Shown: positions 62,510 to 64,000 of the stretch, piece after piece
Position numbering within the stretch: position 1 is the first letter of the stretch
How the letters are laid out: each line of letters begins with the position of its first letter
NCBI GenBank assembly: GCA_021821045.1
Contig: JAKACW010000008.1
Location: 33,760 to 97,759 of the forward strand
Source of the DNA: Pseudomonadota bacterium
Lineage (GTDB): Bacteria; Pseudomonadota; Gammaproteobacteria; JAADHS01
DNA length: 64,000 nucleotides
Direction: 5' to 3'
Made by a program: the position numbers and the translations under genes
The notes under the pieces: model-generated
What the model was told of the DNA's origin: nothing
The model's database searches: none
What the model saw: the letters and a program-made list of their open reading frames with translations, nothing else

Positions 62510-63693
62510 AATACATCGACGAGTTCCGCGACGGCGACTTGGCGCGACAACTAGCGCAAACCATCGCTCGCGACGCCGACACGGGCCGCACCTATCATGT
62601 CATGGAATTCTGCGGCGGGCATACCCACACCATCCATCGCTACGGCATCCAAGATCTGCTACCCGCCAGCGTCAAGTTGGTGCACGGTCCCGGCTGCCCG
62701 GTTTGCGTGCTGCCCATGAGCCGCATCGACAACGCCATCGATCTCGCCTTGAATCATGATGTGATTCTCTGCACTTACGGCGATATGTTGCGGGTGCCGG
62801 GCTCGCCCCGCGACAAGGGCGCCATGAGCTTGCTGCGGGCCAAAGCCCAGGGCGCGGACATCCGCATGGTGTATTCGGCCAGCGATGCGTTGGAGATCGC
62901 GCGCCGGAATCCGCAGCGCGAAGTGTGTTTCTTCGCCATCGGCTTCGAAACCACCACGCCGCCGACCGCCGTGACCATCCAGCAGGCGGCGGCGCAGCGG
63001 CTCACCAATTTCACGGTGTTCTGCAATCACGTGCTCACGCCGGCGGCGATCCGGGCCATTTTGGATTCCCCCGAGCTGCGCCAATCGGACAAAGTGCGAA
63101 TCGATGGCTTCATCGGACCGGCTCATGTATCGACCATCATCGGCACCCGGCCCTACGAGGGCTTCGCCGCGGACTACCATGAGCCGGTCGTGGTGGCCGG
63201 TTTCGAGCCGCTGGACGTGACGCAAGCGATCTTGATGCTGGTGCGGCAAATCAACGGAGGGCGCGCCGAAGTGGAGAACCAATTCACCCGCGCCGTGAGC
63301 CGGGACGGCAACCTCAAGGCACAGCGGATCGTGGCGGAAGTGCTGGAACTGCGAGACGAATTCGAGTGGCGCGGCCTCGGCCATGTGCCCTTTAGCGGAT
63401 TGAAAATTCGAAACGCGTACGCGGACTTCGACGCCGAGCAGCGCTTCGAGATCGTCAGCGGCGGGTGGCAGGATAACAAAGCCTGCGAGTGCGCCGCCGT
63501 GCTGCGTGGCGTGACCGCGCCGCAGGACTGCAAATTATTCGGCAACGTGTGCACCCCCGACACGCCTGTAGGGCCGTGCATGGTATCCAGCGAAGGTGCG
63601 TGCGCCGCGCATTATACTTACGGCCGTCTGCGCCTACGGCAAAGCGCGACTGAAACCAACCGTGTTCACGACCTGGATCGAGTCGCGGAATAA
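62506..63693 (+). CDS. hypD: Hydrogenase maturation protein HypD
   Basis: A 395-residue scaffold on which the Fe(CN)2CO unit is built. Conserved motifs: EFCGGHTHTI (Cys36), GPGCPVCVLP (Cys64/67), FAIGFETTTP, and the C-terminal [4Fe-4S] cysteines (NKACEC, QDCKLFG, NVCTP, EGACAA). The last residues (DRVAE) and the TAA stop are encoded by the beginning of a REP core, so the natural tail was replaced or extended by the repeat. No hypE follows within the window. Confidence 0.95.
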   Translation: MKYIDEFRDGDLARQLAQTIARDADTGRTYHVMEFCGGHTHTIHRYGIQDLLPASVKLVHGPGCPVCVLPMSRIDNAIDLALNHDVILCTYGDMLRVPGSPRDKGAMSLLRAKAQGADIRMVYSASDALEIARRNPQREVCFFAIGFETTTPPTAVTIQQAAAQRLTNFTVFCNHVLTPAAIRAILDSPELRQSDKVRIDGFIGPAHVSTIIGTRPYEGFAADYHEPVVVAGFEPLDVTQAILMLVRQINGGRAEVENQFTRAVSRDGNLKAQRIVAEVLELRDEFEWRGLGHVPFSGLKIRNAYADFDAEQRFEIVSGGWQDNKACECAAVLRGVTAPQDCKLFGNVCTPDTPVGPCMVSSEGACAAHYTYGRLRLRQSATETNRVHDLDRVAE

Positions 63694-63855
63694 TCCGCTC
63701 CCACAACACTTGGCGCGCAATCCTGTGGGAGCGGTTTCCGATGCACAGGGATGTGCGAATGTCGCGAGAGGGCAGGATGCCCGTAGCGACTACCGCGATT
63801 CTTCGACGGACTCATCGTCGGCGCCGATTCAATCGCGGAATAATCCGCTCCCACG
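63681..63855. repeat. REP-type repeat cluster 10, with a nested insert
   Basis: Inverted core (AATAATCCGCTCCCAC), direct core GTGGGAGCGGTTTCC interrupted at 63740 and resumed at 63791 with TACCGCGATTC, then another inverted core. The first core supplies the hypD stop codon. Confidence 0.88.
63740..63790. repeat. 51-bp structured insert inside a REP core
   Basis: The insert splits a normal GTTTCC|TACCGC core. It can fold into GCACA-GGGA-TGTGC and into GTCGC/GCGAC arms enclosing GGGCA-GGA-TGCCC. It looks like a second small repeat family; no target duplication is obvious. Confidence 0.6.
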
Positions 63856-63975
63856 GCGGGCTCGTCGTGTCAATGTAGGAAATGAAATGGACCCGTCCTT
63901 CTCTTAAACGGCCTCTAAAATTGGGCCAAGATGAGAATGTGAATTTCATCTGAAACAGAGTAAGGAGGGTCCGCG

Positions 63976-64000
63976 ATGAAGCTTAAAGCATTGGGAATCG
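63976..64000 (+). CDS. Start of a further gene (cut by window edge)
   Basis: An ATG at 63976 with an excellent AAGGAGGGT ribosome site opens a frame MKLKALGI to the edge. The Lys-rich start could be a signal peptide. It does not look like the start of HypE. Confidence 0.6.

Noticed and set aside
8369..63855. CRISPR-like arrangement of the repeated GTGGGAGCGG units
   Set aside because: Units are dispersed, inverted relative to each other and without regular spacers; they fit REP elements.

Overview
The window looks like chromosomal DNA of a GC-rich gammaproteobacterium. The basis is the mix of gene families (oligopeptidase A, SrkA, PilU, UbiB, IscU, a Bat operon), the codon style, and a family of REP-type intergenic repeats with a GTGGGAGCGG core. 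No rRNA, tRNA, phage, insertion sequence or CRISPR was seen. Species cannot be read from the sequence. The cytochrome locus recalls electroactive or iron-metabolising Gammaproteobacteria. From memory, an undecaheme-cytochrome cluster was described in the biocathode organism 'Candidatus Tenderia electrophaga', but I could not check this.

Layout. 1-3.8 kb: end of a Bat operon (BatA fragment, fused BatB-BatC, BatD). 3.8-5.6 kb: a three-domain response regulator/PP2C phosphatase/HATPase. 5.7-21 kb, all on the minus strand: a 13-gene electron-transfer locus. Read in the direction of transcription it holds a tetraheme cytochrome, a parvulin isomerase, an outer-membrane barrel, two triheme cytochromes, a cupredoxin-like lipoprotein, a third triheme cytochrome, two NHL-propeller lipoproteins, an 11-heme cytochrome, ResB, CcsA and a TPR protein. 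I count 24 CXXCH motifs. 21-25 kb: xthA, prlC, srkA. 25.2-33 kb: formamidase genes fmdA-fmdB facing urtABCDE, with a perfect sigma-54 promoter at each end of the shared 773-bp control region. 33-38.6 kb: gamma-carbonic-anhydrase-like protein, stand-alone GroEL, glycogen-branching-type enzyme, SDR. 38.9-41.8 kb: both subunits of DNA topoisomerase VI. 41.9-48.3 kb: PilU, UbiB, a helical protein, a small lipoprotein, an alanine/glycine symporter and a spermidine-synthase-like protein.

48.6-51 kb: a tetraheme c554-like protein facing an IscR homologue that has no cysteine at all. Two tandem IscR-like sites lie between them, and iscU follows without iscS. 51.2-57 kb: a cNMP-binding/rhodanese membrane protein, a BNR-repeat propeller with a C-terminal sorting signal, and an unknown helical protein. 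56.9-58.6 kb: CnoX-like thioredoxin, DUF924 and amphi-Trp proteins. 58.7-63.7 kb: hypA-hypB-hypF-hypC-hypD for [NiFe]-hydrogenase maturation, without hypE in the window. The first bases of one more gene close the window.

How it fits together. The cytochrome locus carries the expected parts of a periplasm-to-surface electron conduit: barrel, chaperone, small periplasmic carriers, a large multiheme protein, surface propellers, and its own pair of System II haem-attachment genes. The hyp genes imply a [NiFe] hydrogenase elsewhere. The fmd/urt block is a nitrogen-scavenging unit whose promoters point to RpoN control. Ten REP clusters sit almost always just after genes or between convergent genes, and in two cases they supply a gene's stop codon.
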